From contig OY829541.1 of the NCBI GenBank assembly GCA_963691705.1, positions 37,899,661-37,963,660 of the forward strand: a stretch of 64,000 nucleotides of DNA, given 5' to 3'. Shown one piece after another: positions 1-12,368 of the stretch. Source of the stretch: Viola odorata. Taxonomy: Eukaryota > Streptophyta > Magnoliopsida > Malpighiales > Violaceae. The notes under the pieces were generated by a model. It was not told the DNA's origin and ran no database searches. It worked only from the letters and a program-made list of their open reading frames with translations. The position numbers and the translations under genes were made by a program. Position 1 is the stretch's first letter; each line of letters begins with the position of its first letter.

Positions 1-23
1 TCTCCTGGTCTGACGGCGAATAG
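1..23 (+). pseudogene. Antisense gene b, last codons only (copy A)
   Basis: The first 23 bases match the end of gene b in copy B (43,021-43,043) with one difference. They encode the tail SWSDGE followed by TAG at 21-23. The rest of the gene lies left of the window, so its integrity cannot be judged. Its place upstream of gene c fixes the gene order in copy A as the same as in copies B and C. Confidence 0.7.
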
Positions 24-299
24 TTGTGCATACCATGCCTCTTTGTAGATGTCGTATGGCTTTCCAAAAATAATAAAATGACGCTTTATTTTCTTTTCGC
101 TCTCCTGCCGCTTTTCTCCCTTTATTTTTTTCAGGTTTCCAGGGTTATCGCGGAAGTGTGCCTTTCGCTGGGTGCAACCGCCTTTCAGTTTTCAATCAGT
201 AACTGTCTTCTCCCAAAAGACACTGATGACTGCCCACGCGTCCTTTTCCACTCTGCACGTGTTTTATTTTTACAGGTTGTTTCTTTTTTAGGTTTAACC

Positions 300-308
300 T
301 TTATAAGG
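300..308 (+). promoter_or_regulatory. Possible TATA box of antisense gene c (copy A)
   Basis: The string TTTATAAGG lies 196 bp before the ATG at 496. The same string sits at an equal distance (195-196 bp) from gene c in copy B (43,310). This is positional evidence only. The rest of 24-495 is a T-rich leader that is alike in both copies and has no convincing frame. Confidence 0.4.
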
Positions 309-495
309 AATTCGCTCTTCTCTTTTAGTACTTTTGCTAATATTTCGAAATTCTTCGTATTTTCTCTCTTCTGTGCTTCTTTCTTCCCGAGGGGTTTTAC
401 TGCAATTGCTCGCCGGTGCGGACGGCCTGTTTACTGGCTCTTTGCTCCAGGTATTTTGTTTCTCTATCGCCATAGCTTTACTTTTCCAGTTCATT

Positions 496-2733
496 ATGTC
501 TCGCGCTAGATCCTCTGCAGTTATCGAAAATCCCCTAGATCCCGAAGTTAGGAGAGCTCGTAGTGTTTTTTTATTGTAATGAGGTTTTGAGGGCTGAGTT
601 AGAGGAGAACGGTATCACTTTTCCCACGGGATACCGCCCCTTTGTCCCTTTGAAGGATACTCGGCTCACTGATGCCATATGGGGGACGTTCCGGCTGGTT
701 TATTTCAAGATGTTTACCTACGGATTTCGTTTCCCACTTCATACTTCTCTGATGAAGCTGCTAAACCATTACGATCTCAATCCTGTTCAAATAACTCCAC
801 CTTCCTGGTGTAGGCTTTACGCCTTTCTTCGTTCGTGTGAGATGAAGCATATTTTTGCTCCATCGCTCGATCTGTTTCGTACATTTTTCACCTTGAGGTG
901 TCGTAGCTGCTTGGTAGATATTACCCCAAGTTGGAATGATGCTCTTGTTCGATTCTTCTGGCGGAACTTTCAAGGTTTCGAAGAGAACGTGGACAAATGG
1001 AAAAATGGCTTCTTCACCCTTCGCTTGCCCTCTCAGTACTGGCGCGGTGGTTTCAACCGAGAGATTACCAGTGCCGCCTGGCAAAAACCAGATGTGTTGT
1101 CTAGTATAGATGTGTCAAATGTTACCGCCCTGTTAGAAATAAAAGGGCCCTTCCTCATTCGGGAATTCGCTCGATTCAGGCCTTTGCCAGAGTGTGTCGT
1201 TGGTGAGTTTTTCTTTTGTCACCTTATCGCTTCGATTTTCTTGCCATACTAAAATATTTTATTGGCAGGTAACGCTGAGGGTCACTCTTCCGGGGAAAGT
1301 GACGCTCCTCTGAACGTGGTGCCGCTTCAGACGTTACCTCCTTCTCCTCCGCCTGAAGGCTCAAGTCGTCCGCCTATTCCGCCACGAGGAAAGAGAAACA
1401 AAATTGTCGCGACACGCAGCGCATCCGCTCGACCTTCCCGTTTCCTTGAGAATTGGCTATCGTCTCGCGGTAAGGGAGTGGCTCCGAGTAACCCTGTGAT
1501 TGAAGAGGTTGGCAGCGATAGTGAAAGCATGGATACCGGTTCCGAGCTGCGTCATGCCACCCTTGCCCAACGGATGAAACTTAGGTCGAGAAAGAGTGAA
1601 CCCGCAGCGGAGTCAACTGAGGACGATAGCGAAGAAATAGCCGCCGAGACGGAGCGTCTCGTAAAGAGAAATCTGACCCACCAATTCCTCCCGTGGAGGA
1701 GGTCAATGCGGTTCCCTCCGAGGGAGTTAACACTTCACACGTTGCGGGTGCCTTACCGGTGACGGAAGTTGTCAAGGTGCCCTCTGTCATTCCTCCCAAA
1801 GTTAATGAGGCTTCATCAGTGGTGGGCTCTCCCTTGTCGTCTGGCGGTCCTATCTCTCCGATTCACTCCTTTATTTCGGATGTGAACTTACCGATTTCAA
1901 ATCCAATCGCTCCTCCTAACCCTTCCCCGCAGAAGCCTCAGCCTTTGTTTCTTTCTTCGATTTCAGGCATTAGTGATTCCGCAAAAAGTTGTTCTCCTCC
2001 TTATATCGCCAATCTTTCCCTTCAAAGTCTTCAAGGCCCCTCCACATATCAGCTGGACTTGTCTTCCCTTGGTACCGACGGTCTTCGTGCTTTAGGGATA
2101 TCGGACCCACTATCGCGAGAAGAGCCGGTGGGCCCAATAGTGGGGCAAATGTTTACTTCTTCGAAGGAAAAAGAAGAGTTCTTACGGCATCCTCCTGAAG
2201 CACGACATTCACGCCTTCTGACTGACATGCTGGCCAGTTTCCGCGAGCTAAATTACTTTTTCGAAGATCAGCGTGACAAGGTTCGGCCTTCTCTTGATTT
2301 GAAAGGAGAACTAAGCGCTGCCTTAGGGAAGGTAACGGAGCTGTTGCAGCTTCAGGAGCGAACCCTGGCGGAGTTGAACGACTGTCGTGCTAAGCTTGCT
2401 CGAGAAAAATCGAAAGGGAAGGCTAAGATAGATCTTCTGAAGGCAGAATTGGTGGTGGCTGACAAAAAGAATATCTTCCTTCGCGAAGAGATAGCGTCTC
2501 GTGATGCGGATTTGGCCAAAGTACCTTCAAAGATAGCCTGGTGGAAGAACAAGACCATGGAGGTTTGTATCGCTGAATTTATGAGTCTCCATCGCCAGGG
2601 AACTGTCAATTCGTCAGTGCTGGCTGATTACGCTTCCAAGAGAATGAAGGATCTGGGCGAAGGTGAGGGAGATCTTCCTTCTTCTAGAGAAGAGCGGGGG
2701 AATGGTGACTGCGATGTCCGCGAGGGCCCATGA
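496..2733 (+). pseudogene. Antisense gene c, copy A (frameshifted)
   Basis: This protein of about 720 aa is encoded opposite to gag-pol in two exons, 496-1202 and 1269-2733. Exon 1 resembles the plant domain annotated 'putative gypsy type transposon' (motifs GYRPFVPL, YFKMFTYGFR, ITPPSWCRLYAFLRSCE). Exon 2 has a Pro/Ser-rich linker with the motif SRFLENWLSSR, the motif YQLDLSSLGTDGLRALG, and a C-terminal coiled coil (about 2,290-2,600). Compared with copy B there is one extra T in the T-run at 566-572 and a 13-bp deletion near 1,665, and each shifts the frame, so this copy is dead. The ATG at 496 was chosen because it aligns with that of copy B. The function is unknown; a Gag-like or DNA-binding role is a guess. 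Confidence 0.72.
1203..1268 (+). other. Intron of gene c (copy A), 66 nt
   Basis: It begins GTGAGT and ends TTGGCAG after a T-rich tract. It splits a glycine codon after its first base (phase 1). Copies B (67 nt) and C (63 nt) have an intron at the same place. Confidence 0.72.
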
Positions 2734-3170
2734 TTAATCGAGGTCGCTCCATTTAGAGGATTCTTCTGTTTATTTGTTTCTTTGTCTTGTAATAACGCCT
2801 TGTTGTGCGACAATATCCGTATTTTACTGCTATTTGATTTTTATTCCGCTTTTTCGCGTTAGCTCGAAAGCTGCCTTTTTAATTAACGCCATCTTGCGTT
2901 ATCTCCTTTCTTGCGATATCGCTCTTGTTTTCTCCAAGAAATGGTACCTACTTTTCAGAGCATTTAATGCTTGCTATCTTCTCCTTAGAAAAGTCGCGAT
3001 TGTGCAGGCACACGTGTCCATTTCTTCCGGCGCTGTGGGCTAGCGTGCTCGAGAACTTTACCGAAATCGAAGCGTGTAGTGCTTTTCTAGAATTGCACTC
3101 ATTGCCTGAGTCTGTTCCTCATGTCGCTTCCACGCAACGACTGTGGCATCCGCCGTTTCATTCGATTACT

Positions 3171-3182
3171 AGGGTTATAAAA
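3171..3182 (+). promoter_or_regulatory. Conserved core promoter motif of gene d (copy A)
   Basis: AGGGTTATAAAA ends 167 bp before the ATG at 3350. The same 12 bases occur at nearly the same distance before gene d in copies B (46,184) and C (15,549-15,560, reverse strand). It combines a TATA box with an adjoining telo-box-like AGGGTT. The surrounding spacer 2,734-3,349 shows no other feature I can name. Confidence 0.6.
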
Positions 3183-4061
3183 ACCAATATTTATTCTTTT
3201 CCTTTTCTTTTATCATCCCACCTTCTCATATTTTCTTTTAGCCGTCTTGTTTTCTCCCCACTATTCAAGGCTCTTCGAAGTGCTTTTTCTCTAAAGGTAT
3301 TTCCTTTCTCCTCCATCGTCTTCTTCATCTTTACTTTTTTAATTCTGCCATGGCTAAGACTCGTCATTCTGAGTCAAAATCTGCCGATGAGAAAAGGATG
3401 GATATTACTGCTAGTGTTATCACATCTGAGGCCGCTCTCCGTGAGCATTTGGCCGCCCATAATGCTGTTATCCCTGACGATTATAAGGCCACTGTTGCCC
3501 CTGAGTCAATACGTTTGAATAGCATTTTGACGGGCAATCGTAGGGTCTTGTATGCGCAAATATTCCGTTATGGTTTCTAGCTTCCCATCGACTCTTTTGT
3601 AAAAGACTTACTTGTTGTCGGAGATCTGAATCCGGCCCAATTATCCCCAAATGCTTATTGTTGTGTTTATGCTTTTCTGGAACTTTGTAAATATAAAGGG
3701 ATCACTTCCCCTTCCCTTCTGCAGCTCAAATCTCTTTTTAAGCTGATGAAGTACCGGGGAGTGATAACGATATCGCCCCGCTTCGACGATGACTCTCTCA
3801 AGTCCTTTACTTGGAAACTCCTCCACATCGAGTCTTCCGTTGATGCTTGGAAAAAGGAGTTCTTTGTTATAGATCTTCCTGAAGATCCTGGTTCCTGGTG
3901 GCGATCTAGGTTTAACCAAAACGTCGATGATAACGTCTGGAGTCGACCAGGGACCCTTCCTCAGTGTGAACAAGACTGGTTAAACAAATTGCTCAAACTG
4001 GAAATCAGCGTTCACATTCGTCAAGTGGCTTGTAGAATGGACATTCGTTCTTGTGTTAAAC

Positions 4062-4131
4062 GTGAGTGTCGCATTACTCCCATTTTTGTTATCGCTGATA
4101 CTAATGCTGATGTTATTTTGTGATCTCGCAG
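4062..4131 (+). other. Intron 1 of gene d (copy A), 70 nt
   Basis: GTGAGT donor and CTCGCAG acceptor, phase 1. It has the same length and position as in copy B and matches a 69-nt intron in copy C. Confidence 0.75.
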
Positions 4132-4493
4132 CGACGGATCCCAACTATAAGCCCGAAAGCGTAAGGAGACGCCTGAAGAGGGCTCAAGAAAGAGAAGAAA
4201 AGGAGAGGGCTACTTCCACGGAAGCTACTGATAATCCCACGGAACTGCCAGCTACTTCCGCGAGTCTTGCTCAAGTATCCTCTTCTTCAGCTGGTGAGGG
4301 GAATACTGATATTCCTTCAGGCGTTCCCATCGTGACCGTTGCTGCTCCTCCTGCCCAGCCTTCTTCTTCTTCCCAGGCTGCTAAGGCCATTGCCAAAGGA
4401 AAAAAGAAGAGAAAAACAAGAAACGTTGCCGCTCTTACACCTTCTCCGGACGCGGCAGGTTCTTCAGAGGCACCTCTTCCCACCACTGTTACA

Positions 4494-4589
4494 GTAAGGG
4501 TGCCTTTTAGCCACGATATGCTACATTCCAATGTTTGTCATCGTTTGATTTGTTTCTCTTTTCTATATTTCATATTGCGTTCTTGGCAG
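4494..4589 (+). other. Intron 2 of gene d (copy A), 96 nt
   Basis: GTAAGG donor and TTGGCAG acceptor, phase 0. Its length is a multiple of three and it has no stop, so in this copy alone the unspliced reading would also stay open. The copy B intron (92 nt) is not a multiple of three, which argues that splicing is real. Confidence 0.68.
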
Positions 4590-5712
4590 GACACTACCGC
4601 TGTCGCTACCTCCGCTCTTCCCTCAGGCGATATGAATTTGGGCTACATGCTGACTGGTTCTAAGAAGAGACAGCGGCTGGGAGGTGAGGGGGGAAATCCA
4701 TCTTCCTCTACCACCGGGATGGAGAACAGACCTGAGGACGTTTTCGACTCCACGGCTGTTCCTCAGGGAGGACATTCCTCGGAATTTTTGTCGAACTTGG
4801 GCACAAGCGAGACTTTCGGGGTTTCGCCCAATTCTTTCGGAGGTCCCGTTCACGCATATTCCTCCAATCTGGGATATCAAGAGGGCTTGCAGGATTTTTC
4901 AGGCTATCAGCCTCATGGTGTTTATCTTGCTCTAGGGGGTTCGTCCACACAGGTTAACCCTCCTATTCCTCTGACGTTTGTTCCTTCGAGCATCCCCCTG
5001 TTGCACCGTTATGGCGAAGGAGGTGCCACCTTCAACTTTGCGGCGGATCTTAGTCCGATAAGTGGGGTGGCACTGTGACCCATCAAGTTGGACTGTATGA
5101 TCTCCGTAACACTGGTTTGGCGGCATTGGGGGTGATGGCTCGAATGAAGTTTCGGCTTTGCTGGCTTCCCAAATATTGGCGTCTGCGGCAGAACGGGAGG
5201 CTTTCCTTTCCAAGACCGCGGTTGATAGGGTGAACTCATTACGCTCCAATCTTTTTACTAATATGATGAAGTTCCATTACTGGGCGGAGGAGGTGCAGCG
5301 TCAGACTGCCTCTCTTTCCTCCTCCTTGGAGGAATTATCGCGAGAGCGGAATGAGAAGAAGAAGTTGCTGGAGGAGCGTACGCAACTATTACTGGCCCAT
5401 CAGGAGCTGAAGAAAGAACATTCTGATGCCTTGGCAGCGGAGAGGGCAAAAAATACTGTCTTGGAAAATGAGAAATCATCCTTGGCCAAGGAGAAGGCTG
5501 CCTTGGAGGAAGAGTCGGCCGATAGGAGTCTGTGGCATGTCGAGCAGACTGCCGCTATTTTAGTCGATTGCTTTGAGGAAGTCCATGGGGTCGATGCGTA
5601 CAAACCTGATGAGGTAACGGCGGCTTTCAAGCAAAAATCTGCCCATCTTAATGAGGAGGGTTTTCGCCAAGCTAAAGCGGTAGGCTGGAGACGGAGGAAC
5701 CCCGAAGGTTGA

Positions 5713-6263
5713 CGTGCCTCGAGGCTTTGCCGCCCTTTCCTTAGCAATCGAGCGTCACTAGATTTTTGTCATTATTTTGACCACTGAAGTTTGTAGCCCC
5801 TTAAAGTATTTTGATGTATTCAGACAACTTCTATCGCTATCTTTCCTTTCCTTTAGTTGTCTCCTTACGAACTCTTTTGGCGTTATCTTCGCCCTGTTAT
5901 CACGATGCGTTTACTTTTTCGAGCAGATCCTTAGCAGTCCCATCAAAATTACTAAAGTCGGTATCGAGTTAGCTTTCTCGGTAAGCCTTACGATATCACT
6001 GCTTACGAGATCATCACTCATTCCGCTACCCGAAAAAGTATTCTGCACATTCCTAATTGTAAACCATCAGTAACAAAAACACATTACGAGGGATAGTAAT
6101 TACCCGTAGGAGCCTTTCCACTGCCATCATAGGGCGTTAGCATGGAACCCGCGTGAATCGCTTTCACTATCAACTCTATACTTCACCAGGGGTTACACAT
6201 CTGGTTACTAGCTGGGATTTCGCGATTCTCCGCGTTTCCCTCCTTTCGCGATCTGCCCGAAAA
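5713..6263. other. Spacer between convergent gene d and pol (copy A)
   Basis: I see no coding frame. The stretch aligns with 48,726-49,283 in copy B and holds short palindromic runs such as CTCGGTAAG...CTTACGAG. It probably contains the 3' UTR of gene d. Confidence 0.45.
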
Positions 6264-6702
6264 GTGCCTCATCTTAGTGAGCTGTCGGATCGGGACGGCT
6301 ATCACAAGGCTGGGGAATTTTCACTTTTGGGCATTGTCCTCACGTCTAGAACCGTGTCCTTACTTAATGGCCTGGCTGCAGCAGCCCAGCCGTTAAGATA
6401 GGATTCTTGTTTCTAGACGGAGTTTCTATTTCTTTGGGGCGTGCCTCGTCTTGATGAACCGTCTCCACGAGAACGGTCAGTACAAGAGAAGGACTTTTCA
6501 CTCCCAAAGATACCGGGTAGTGCCCTCACTTAATGAGCCATCTGATCAAGATCGGTCATCACAAGGATAGGACTTTTCACCCCCGGGGGCGTCCAGGATC
6601 TTTCAATCCGACTCTAATTCAAGGTATGTTGGGTCGTGCCCTCACTTAGGGGCCATCTGATCAAGACCGGCCATCACAAGGATAGGACTTTTCACTTCCC
6701 AA
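6264..6702. repeat. Five degenerate hairpin-like repeats between pol and gene d (copy A)
   Basis: A block beginning GTGCCY or GTGTCC recurs at 6264, 6354, 6441, 6519 and 6636, 78-117 bp apart. Each unit carries an inverted core such as GGCCATCTGATC...GACCGGCC and usually ends ATAGGACTTTTCAC. The same block is in copy B at 49,284-49,720. Amplified tandem repeats near the 3' end are known from the Retand group. Confidence 0.7.
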
Positions 6703-6811
6703 CATGCCCCCTTTTTTATCTGCACAAAGGCAACCACAAACACCCATGAAAGCTCTCTCATCGAGCGTTAGTCATGGTTAGGGTTGACATAAATCAAAGG
6801 TACAGATAAAA

Positions 6812-9800
6812 TTAAATTCTAGGGTAATATAATTTCAAACAAGCGATATTCCAAGAGTTGGATAAGGGTGTACCATCGAGTGTCTCCAAATGATAGGCTC
6901 CTTTCCCGACAACGTGGGTGACACGATATGGTCCATCCCAGTTAGGACTGAGTTTTCCCATACATTGTCCTGCCGCTCGCTTGTCTCTGAGCACCAGATC
7001 ACCGGCTTTCAGCAACCGCTCTTTGACACGCCTGTTATGATAATGGGTCATCTTTTGTTTATAGTGCTGCGTTTTCAGAAGGATTTCTTCTCGGACTTCT
7101 GGTAACGTGTCCAGGTTAGCTCGTAACCTTTCCTCATTCAGCTCCTCTCGAAAGTGAGCCACCCGTAGGCTCATGGTTCCAATTTCCACCGGTGTAACAG
7201 CTTCGATTCCAAAGGCCAACGCGAAGGGTGTTTCTCCGGTACTAGTCTTAACGGTCATGCGGTACGCCCACATCACGTATGGCAGCTCATCAGCCCACTT
7301 CTTTTTAGACCCTTCTAGGTTTTTCTTGATGCCGCTGAGGATGCTCCGATTGGTTACTTCCGCCTGTCCATTAGTTTGCGGATGAGCCACGGAGGAAAAT
7401 CGTTGCTCGATCCCGAATTCTGAGCACTGGTCTTTGAAGAATTGGCTGGTGAACTGCGTTCCGTTATCGCTGACAAGGACGCGAGGTACGCCAAACCTCA
7501 TGATTACTTGATATTTGAAGAAACGCCAAGTTTTTTCTGCCGTGATTGCGGCGACCGCTTCAGCTTCCGCCCACTTAGTGAAATAGTCTACCGCCACTAT
7601 CACAAACTTCAGTTGGGACCTTGCCTTTGGGAATGGTCCTAGGATATCGATCCCCCATTTAGCAAAAGGACAAGGGGCGATAATTTCAGATATTTCAGCA
7701 GCAGGTCGCCGAGGAATTTTGGCAAACTCCTGGCACTTAGGGCAAGTTTGCATATAGTTGTGGCAATCTCTCTAGATGGTGGGCCAGTAGAATCCGGATC
7801 TGAAGACTTGTGCCGTCAGGGTGCCACCAACGTGCATACCACATACCCCTTCATGGATTTCGCGCAAGGTGTGAAGACCCTCTTGTTCAGTTATACATTT
7901 GGTGGCTGGGTGAGAAAAACATCTCCGAATCAAATTCCCATCATAGTACGTACAGCGAGCTACCTGTTTCAGCACCTTCTTCTTTTCAACGGTGTCCTCC
8001 GGCAGTTCCTCATGTTTCAAGTATTTGATTACGGGAATTCGCCAGTCGCTCTCATGCTCTTCCACATATAAAGATGCTTGCTCTTCCATGAAGGATGGTA
8101 CCGATAGCTCACGATAATATATGCCTTTGGGTATGGACGCTTCCGGATTCGCTGCCAATTTGGCTAGATTGTCAGCTTCAGCGTTTTCCTCCCTAGGAAC
8201 ATGCTCGAAGCTGACTTGCATGCCCTCTTTCTTTATCTCCAATAATTCTCGCTTTACTTTGGCGAGATATTGAATCATGATGGGTTCCCGGGCCTGAGAG
8301 TGCCCCAAGACCTGGTCAATTATCAACTTGGAATCACCACAGATCTTTAGACGCAGGTCTCCTATTCTTCCGGTATCGTGCCTCCCTTTAGAAGAAAGTC
8401 CTTTCCCTATTCTGAACCCGGCTAGCAACGCTTCGTACTCTGCCGCGTTGTTAGATAACGGCTGTAGGATTCGAATGGCGTATCGTATTTTCATGTCGTG
8501 CGGCCCATTTATGAAGATTCCAACTCCCGCCAGCTCTTGGTTTTTGGCCCCATCCACATGGATGATCCAAAGGTCCGTATAGGTTTCCAGAAATGGGAGA
8601 TCCATATCGCCCCATTCCTCTTCAGGTATGTCGGCCAAAGGATCCTCTGTAAAGGTACATTCCGCTATGAAATCAGCTAGGATCTGAGCCTTTATGGACG
8701 GTCGATACTGATACCTTAATCCATACTGTTCTAGTTCAAGCGCCCAGATCAACATTCTTCCTGAAGATTCAGGCTTTCGAAATATTCTTTTCAGAGGTTG
8801 GTCCGTAAGCACGATAACGGAATAGGACTGGAAATATCGGTCCATTTTGCGGGTAGCTTGGATAAGAGCGAACGCTATTTTTTCAATTCGGGCGTATCGC
8901 AACTCCGCATCCTTCAGAACGTGACTCACGAAATAGACCGGGCGATGAGTGTGGTTATCGTCGCGAACGAGGACGGCACTGACCACTTCGTCCGCAGCGC
9001 CAAGATACAAATATAAGGTATCACCCGCCTCGGGTCTCGTCAACAGTAGGTCAGACGATAGGTAATCCTTCAGGCCGACAAATGCCTCCTCACATTCCGG
9101 GGTCCACCCGAACGAGGCTTTCTTTCGTATGACTTTGAAAAAAGGAAGACACTTCTCTCCTTGCTTGGAAATGAATCGCCCGAGGGTGATAACTCGCCCC
9201 GTTAGTCTTTGCACCTCTTTAATGGTTCTTGGCGATATCATGTCTTGTATGGCCTTAACCTTTGAAGGGTTAGGCTGGATACCTTTTTGGCTGACCACGT
9301 AGCCCAAGAATTTTCCCGTCTGAAATGCGAACATGCATTTTCGGGGGTTTAACTGCATGCGATACTTTTTCATTACGTCAAAGACTTCCTTTAAGTCCCG
9401 CAGGTGATCTTGAAAGTTCGCGCTCTTTACCAATATATCATCAATGTATGCTTCCACATTCCTCCCTATTTGTTCTTCGAATATCTTGTTTGCCATACGT
9501 TGGAACGTCGCCCCAGCGTTCTTCAGCCCAAATGGCATCGCCGTATAACAGTGCGTGGCCTTTGGAGTGAGGAACGCAGTCTTTTCTTTATCTTCCAAGG
9601 CCATGGGGATCTGATGGTATCCAGAGTTGGCATCCAGTGAACTTAAATAAGCGTACCCGGTGGTTTGATCAACTAACTGATCTATACGAGGGAGCGGGTA
9701 GCAATCCTTATGGCAGGCATCATTCAAATCGGTGAAGTCGATGCACATGCGCCAATCCCCATTGGGCTTAGGAACAAGGACAGGGTTCGCTAGCCAGGTG

Positions 9801-12355
9801 GGATATTGAACTTCGCGGATGAACCCTGCGTCAAGAAGCTTTGTTATCTCTTTGTCCACAGCCGATGCCTTTTTACTAGAGAACGCGCGCCGCTTTTGTT
9901 GAACCGGGCGGGCATCCGGGTCCACATTGAGCCGATGCTCGGCTATTTCGCGCGATATACCTGGCATGTCTGCGGGTTTCCACGCAAAATCTCCTTGACA
10001 TTTGTTCAGTAGTCGGGCCAGTTGAAGGTTTTCCGCTGGGCTGAGTTTTTTGCTGATTAGGAAGCTTGCTTCCTTTATGCCGATTACTGGAACGGGTACC
10101 ATTTTGTCCAGAGGTTGAGCGCGCTTCTCATCACCCTGCTCGTAGGGGTCCGCTGCTATACACACATACCTATCGCAGCTCCTTTGAGTCATGAGCGAGT
10201 AGCATTCCGCCGCCAGCTTTTGGTCGCCCTTTATGGATACTACCCCATCCCAGGAGGGGTATTTCATTTTTAGATGCTTCTGAGATATCACCGGTCCGAA
10301 GCGGTTGAGAAAAGGTCGCCTGAGTACGACATTGTAGGGCAAATTTAAATCCACGACAAGGAACAACAAGTTCTCTGATCGTTTATAAGGGGTTCCTCCC
10401 GCGATGATGTTAATCATAGGGATGTACTCGTCGTCTACCGTAAGAGTTTCTCTATCTTTTCCTCCGGAGGCATTATCCTTCTGCAGAACGCGAGGAGGAA
10501 CTGGTCGTTCATCTGCCGTCCTTTTCATGGGATTATTTCTGGCGTCTTCTCTTACTTGGGTGGTGAATTCTCCTAAATATCCTTCTTCCACCAGACGTTC
10601 TATCGCCAATTTTAATTCTCTGCACGCTTCTGTGGAATGTCCCCTGGCTTTGTGGAATTTACAATAAGCATTTTCCCTTCTCCCTAGAAGGACTCCTGGT
10701 TTTGTAGGCGCAGGGTAGCGGATGGGAAGATTTTGCTGCTCTGCTATCGCTAAAATCTCTGCCCTTGGTACATTAAGGGAAGGAAAATCTGGGTCGTATG
10801 TCCGATTTTTATAAGAATCTCCTTGACGTCGAGTGGGGGAACCACCGGTCCTTCCCTTCGAAGGATGACCCTTTTGTCTATTGGAGGCTTTGGGGATATG
10901 ATCCTTCCGCCTGGCATAATCGTCGATAAAATGATCGTCAGGAAGGGGCTTTACGGGAGTAGCAGTAATTTGAGATGTCCCGTGCGGCGCGTTATACGTC
11001 CTATCTCTGTTTTCTTCTTCTTCCATTTTCGCATAATTATGGGCTTTAAGTCTCAATGCGTCTAAAGTCACTGGAGGGTCCACCATGAGCGCGTCTTTCA
11101 GTTTTCCGTAGCGGCAGTTCCTTTTCAGGGCTTCTATAGCAAAATCAATAGTAACGCCCGGCGTTAATGACATTTCCAAATCGAAGCGGCTGAGAAATTC
11201 CTTTAAGGTTTCTTGAGGCATTCGTTGTATGTCAAATAACGCGGCAGCAGATTTCCTGATTGGAATCGTCGTACTAAATCTGCTCCGGAATTTAGATTCT
11301 AACTGTGAGAAATTACTAATGGATCCACCAGGGAGACCCTCAAACCAGAGACGCGCAACACCCGACAATGTCATAACAAATATTTGGCACAACGCCGCAT
11401 CACTGTGGGTCTGAAACTGAACAAAATCCTTCACTTTATTGATATGCGAGATGGGATCCTTGGTGCCATCATAAGTATCAGTGGGAAGCTTCACGCGTCG
11501 ACTGACCCTGTGACGCCTTATACGGCGGCTAAATGGGTGGTCCGATGTATCATCAAGAATTTCACGCGCATGACGCGAGGGAGATATTTCAGCCTGACGC
11601 CCCCTATTTTGCGGTTCTGGCGTAAGATGTCGCCTAGGAGATCGACTGTGACTCCTGGGTGATCGACATCGATACCTTCGACTACTGGATCTTTCACTGT
11701 ACTCGGGAGACAAACTCCTGTTGGCTCCTTCCCTCTGTCTGTCCCACCGGTTCCTAACCCCCTCAAGTTGCCTATCTCCCTGCGGGAGAAGACCTTGCGG
11801 CATCTGTGGTACGTAAGCCTCTACTCTTCCTTGAGTGAACTGCACAACACTAACCGGAGGATTTCCCGCGGACAAAGGCATCTGGAGGTTTTCTGGAAAC
11901 AACGATGATAAAGGTCGATCAGCGACAATAGATGGTGTGAACATGATGCGGGGAGGGAGACTAGATCCAGAAGCACTAGGCGTGATTCTTGCGGCCATTT
12001 CAGTCAAATATTCCAACCGAGAACGAAGGGCCGTTATTTCCATTGCAAAAGGATGTTCATGATTAAGTATAGATCCCCCCGAAAGAGGAGTGGATAAATC
12101 AGATCCCGCTGTCTGAGATGACAAAACGACCGTTTGTGAGGAGACAAGTCCCCCTGCAATTCCGACCAAACGGTCCAGAGATCCCGAAATAATTGGTTGC
12201 GACGTCATAGAGAGATCAGCAGTAGCAAAAGGGAATAACTGTCTGTGGATTGAGAAAGGGATATTAGAGGATGATGATCGGATCGGCTCCGATCCTGTGA
12301 TCATAACCTTTCTAATCTTCTGACTAAACGGAGCTTGGCTATTAAGGACGCTCAC
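6812..12355 (-). pseudogene. gag-pol: Gag-pol polyprotein, copy A (protease deleted, one nonsense codon)
   Basis: This is a single frame of 1,848 codons. Rough residues are: Gag domain 300-450; zinc-knuckle variant CKFHKARGHSTEAC 565-578; RT 820-1000 with YIDD at 970-973; a first RNase H lacking the usual acidic residues, about 1,110-1,225; a second, archaeal-type RNase H 1,265-1,400 (VDGA, AAEYEA, GDSKL, EENAEADNLA); and integrase from about 1,490 with an HHCC finger and D-D-E (VAVDYF, VSDNGTQF, NGQAEV). The protease is missing: 125 residues present in copy B are absent at residue 657. TAG at 7,772-7,774 interrupts the integrase finger. The ATG lies 13 bp from the PBS. Two RNase H domains are typical of Tat elements. 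Confidence 0.9.
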
Positions 12356-12368
12356 TTAATATACCAAA

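Larger units (their letters stand above)
3350..5712 (+). pseudogene. Antisense gene d, copy A (nonsense codon and two frameshifts)
   Basis: There are three exons: 3350-4061, 4132-4493 and 4590-5712. Exon 1 carries the same kind of domain as gene c (MFRYGF, NAYCCVYAFLELC, WKKEFFVIDLP). Exon 2 is Ser/Ala-rich with a basic KKKRKTR stretch. Exon 3 begins with a KKRQ basic patch, then the motif HQVGLYD..GLAALG, then a long coiled coil (about 5,280-5,530). In this copy codon 77 is TAG (3,578-3,580), where copy B has CGG. Two single-base losses near 5,066 and 5,128 shift exon 3. Its 3' end faces the 3' end of gag-pol, so the two would be transcribed convergently. Confidence 0.75.

Noticed and set aside
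24..509. Plus-strand 161-aa frame before gene c in copy A
   Set aside because: It is T-rich leader sequence, not conserved as a frame in copy B (where the aligned region reads differently), and covers the putative promoter.
7748..9640. Plus-strand frames of 60-107 aa opposite gag-pol of copies A and B
   Set aside because: They are shadows of the conserved pol frame. They carry no domain and no TATA, unlike genes a to d.
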